A stretch of 7,433 nucleotides of DNA from contig DATBFY010000612.1 of NCBI GenBank assembly GCA_036558265.1, positions 1 through 7,433 of the forward strand. The letters run 5' to 3'. The DNA comes from RYN-433 sp036558265. GTDB taxonomy: Bacteria; Planctomycetota; Phycisphaerae; Tepidisphaerales; Tepidisphaeraceae. Positions 6,169-7,433 of the stretch are shown here, piece by piece. A program made the position numbers and the translations under genes. The notes below the pieces were generated by a model that was given only the letters and a program-made list of their open reading frames with translations, made no database searches and had not been told where the DNA came from. Within the stretch, counting starts at the first letter, position 1. The number at the start of each line of letters is the position of its first letter.

Positions 6169-6786
6169 ATGCAGGAGGGCCAGGACTTCGACGTTGCCCT
6201 GCGACCCGACGATCGGGCTCCGTGTCGTCGCAGCGACAATGAAGCCGGCCTCAGTGAAATCCTTCGTGACCGCCTCGACCACCGAATCGACCTCACTTTC
6301 GGGAAGGACGCCTTTCTTAAGCCGCCCCGCATCGGCTTCGTAATGAGGCTTGATGAGGGTCACAACCGACCCGCCAGGACCCAGGACGCGCCGGGCAGCG
6401 GGCAGGATGTGTCGCTGGCGAGTCCAGGCGACGTCGATCGTCACCATTCCGACCCGTTCGGGCAGTTCGAGGTGCATGGCGTTGGTTCGTTCCATGACCA
6501 CGACCCGTGCGTCCTTGCGGAGACGCCATTCGAGCACGCCGTAACCCTTTTCGACCGCGTAGACCCTGGCGGCACCCCGCTGGAGCAGGCAATCGACGAA
6601 CCCGCCCACGTTGGAGCCCAGGTCGGCACAGATGCCGCCCGAGACGTCGAGGCCGAAGGTGGTCAGGGCGTGGTCGAGCTTCTGCCCGGCTCGGGAGGCA
6701 AAGGGCGGCATGGTGCGGATTGTAATGCCTGCGCCGGTCAGAGAAGTTAGGGAGGCGGAATGTCGGGACTTTGCGTGATCGGGCAT
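6160..6786 (-). CDS. TlyA/FtsJ-type RNA methyltransferase without S4 domain, 208 aa
   Basis: Rossmann-fold SAM methyltransferase of the FtsJ/RrmJ superfamily, closest in motif order to the haemolysin-like rRNA 2'-O-methyltransferase TlyA. Landmarks are 'FASRAGQKLDHAL' (29-41, compare TlyA SRGGxKL), SAM-binding 'ADLGSNVGGF' (54-63), 'VYAVEKGYGVLEWRLR' (75-90), 'VVVMERTNAMHL' (95-106), 'TIDVAW' (116-121), 'LIKPHYEA' (144-151) and 'GSQGNVEVL' (194-202). The K-D-K-E tetrad of 2'-O-methyltransferases appears intact as K36, D118, K146 and E200. TlyA proper is about 270 aa, with an N-terminal S4 RNA-binding domain absent here. The start is uncertain. ATG at 6786 adds 25 unremarkable residues; ATG at 6711 (183 aa) begins just before the conserved block and has a TACAAT -10-like box 9 bases upstream. 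Neither has an SD. RNA methylation is likely; the target site is unknown. Confidence 0.82.
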   Translation of the reverse strand: MPDHAKSRHSASLTSLTGAGITIRTMPPFASRAGQKLDHALTTFGLDVSGGICADLGSNVGGFVDCLLQRGAARVYAVEKGYGVLEWRLRKDARVVVMERTNAMHLELPERVGMVTIDVAWTRQRHILPAARRVLGPGGSVVTLIKPHYEADAGRLKKGVLPESEVDSVVEAVTKDFTEAGFIVAATTRSPIVGSQGNVEVLALLHQA

Positions 6787-6796
6787 CAGGATTTTG

Positions 6797-6824
6797 TTGA
6801 CGCGCTGTTTAACTCATGTATCTT
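6797..6824 (+). promoter_or_regulatory. Sigma-70-like promoter of the discoidin-like protein gene
   Basis: TTGACG (6797-6802, 5 of 6 to the -35 consensus), a 16-bp spacer, then TATCTT (6819-6824, 4 of 6 to the -10 consensus). The implied start near 6831 gives a leader of about 40 bases before ATG at 6871. It lies in the 84-bp divergent gap shared with the TlyA-like gene. Confidence 0.5.
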
Positions 6825-6856
6825 CGTGTCGAATCACGTCGTCAATCGGAACTTTC

Positions 6857-6862
6857 AGGGAG
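6857..6862 (+). promoter_or_regulatory. Shine-Dalgarno of the discoidin-like protein gene
   Basis: AGGGAG lies 8 bases before ATG at 6871. It fixes this start even though the gene runs off the window. Confidence 0.65.
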
Positions 6863-6870
6863 AGTGAGAG

Positions 6871-7433
6871 ATGCCAAGCAAGCGTTCTGGACTTGCCGTC
6901 TTCGCGGCTGCGGCCGCTGCGGCGGTTTTGTGTGCCACCGCGCCTCGCGCGCGTGCCGGCGGGATTTTCAAGCCCGGGGACTTCGTGCTCGCGATCGACA
7001 CCGATCCGCCGATCGTGAACAGCTCGTATCCGACCCCCGGGGAAACGCCCGCGAAGGTGATCGACGGGGACATCAACACCAAGTATCTGAATTTCGGGAA
7101 GCTGAACACGGGTTTCATCGTCGTGCCCAGCGCGCCGTCGATCGTGCAGAGCTTCGTGCTCGGGACGGCCAACGACGATACGCGGCGTGACCCGACCTCG
7201 TACCAGTTGTTCGGCACGAATTCCCCGATCAGCAGCACGGACAACAGCGGAGGAATGGCCGAGCCGTGGACGATGATCTCGTCGGGGAGCCTGTCGCTGC
7301 CCGACACGCGGCTGACGCTCACGCCCGCAGTGAACGTGACCAACTCGACCAGTTACAGCGCCTACAAGATGATCTTCCCGACCGTGAAGGACAACGCGGC
7401 CAACAGCATGCAGCTTGGGGAGGCGCAGTTCTA
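6871..7433 (+). CDS. Secreted discoidin-like protein, PEP-CTERM-type (3' end outside window)
   Basis: The frame is open from ATG 6871 to the window end, with 187 codons visible and no stop. Residues 1-29 are a Sec signal peptide: 'MPSKRSG' basic start, an Ala-rich core and an 'ARA' cleavage site before Gly30. The mature part has 'FVLAIDTDPP' (38-47), 'AKVIDGDINTKYLNFGKLNTG' split across 61-81, 'TANDDTRRDPTSYQLFGTN' (99-117), 'WTMISSGSLSLP' (133-144), 'YKMIFPTV' (165-172) and 'NSMQLGEAQF' (178-187). The order (variable-DG-N-T-KYLNF, then ND-x-x-x-RDP-x-SY-x-LYGTN, then Y-x-IFP, then QL-EAQF) is that of F5/8 type C (discoidin) sugar-binding folds. In planctomycetes such proteins often end in a PEP-CTERM sorting signal, which cannot be seen here. 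The likely location is secreted or on the cell surface; the ligand is unknown. Confidence 0.8.
   Translation, partial: MPSKRSGLAVFAAAAAAAVLCATAPRARAGGIFKPGDFVLAIDTDPPIVNSSYPTPGETPAKVIDGDINTKYLNFGKLNTGFIVVPSAPSIVQSFVLGTANDDTRRDPTSYQLFGTNSPISSTDNSGGMAEPWTMISSGSLSLPDTRLTLTPAVNVTNSTSYSAYKMIFPTVKDNAANSMQLGEAQF

Noticed and set aside
6169..6750. A 193-codon plus-strand frame opposite the TlyA-like gene.
   Set aside because: It is a shadow of a gene with conserved SAM-binding and catalytic motifs, has no SD and shows no recognisable domain.
6816..7190. A 124-codon plus-strand frame near the right edge.
   Set aside because: It is out of frame with the signal peptide and discoidin blocks read from 6871, and is Arg-rich. 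The 6871 frame has the SD and the promoter.

Overview
The window is GC-rich, about 7.4 kb, and densely coded on both strands. Several things suggest a planctomycete-like bacterium, possibly Phycisphaerae: the secreted discoidin-like protein typical of planctomycetal PEP-CTERM gene sets, an exported GH106 rhamnosidase, a RhaS/LsrB-type sugar-binding protein, and start sites that often lack a Shine-Dalgarno (SD). This is inferred from protein style only; the window has no rRNA or other phylogenetic marker.

Layout. (1) 1-1003 (+): 3' part of a periplasmic sugar-binding protein, running in from the left edge. It is followed 25 bp later by a small hypothetical gene (1029-1394). No ABC ATPase or permease follows. 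(2) 1395-1807: a 413-bp non-coding stretch with a cluster of nested palindromes, an orphan SD plus ATG, and a 10-bp tandem repeat flanked by a degraded duplication. (3) 5019-1808 (-): a two-gene unit in which an exported dual-specificity-type phosphatase overlaps a large exported GH106 alpha-L-rhamnosidase by 4 bp (ATGA). (4) 5020-5106: a short divergent intergenic region with a perfect 11-bp direct repeat, a candidate operator. (5) 5107-6159 (+): a class I SAM-dependent O-methyltransferase of the acetylserotonin/hydroxyneurosporene type. (6) 6786-6160 (-): a TlyA/FtsJ-type methyltransferase without an S4 domain, tail to tail with the O-methyltransferase and with directly abutting stop codons. 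(7) 6871-7433 (+): a secreted protein with a clear promoter, SD and signal peptide, cut by the right edge.

How the genes may work together. The clearest theme is deoxyhexose use. The sugar-binding protein resembles rhamnose/AI-2 binding proteins and converges on an exported alpha-L-rhamnosidase, so release of rhamnose outside the cytoplasm and its capture by a transporter are plausible partners; this is inference. The phosphatase is translationally coupled to the rhamnosidase, for no obvious reason. The two methyltransferases and the discoidin-like protein look unrelated to that theme. I found no defence system, CRISPR array, transposase, tRNA or rRNA. The most unexplained DNA is the 1395-1807 stretch.
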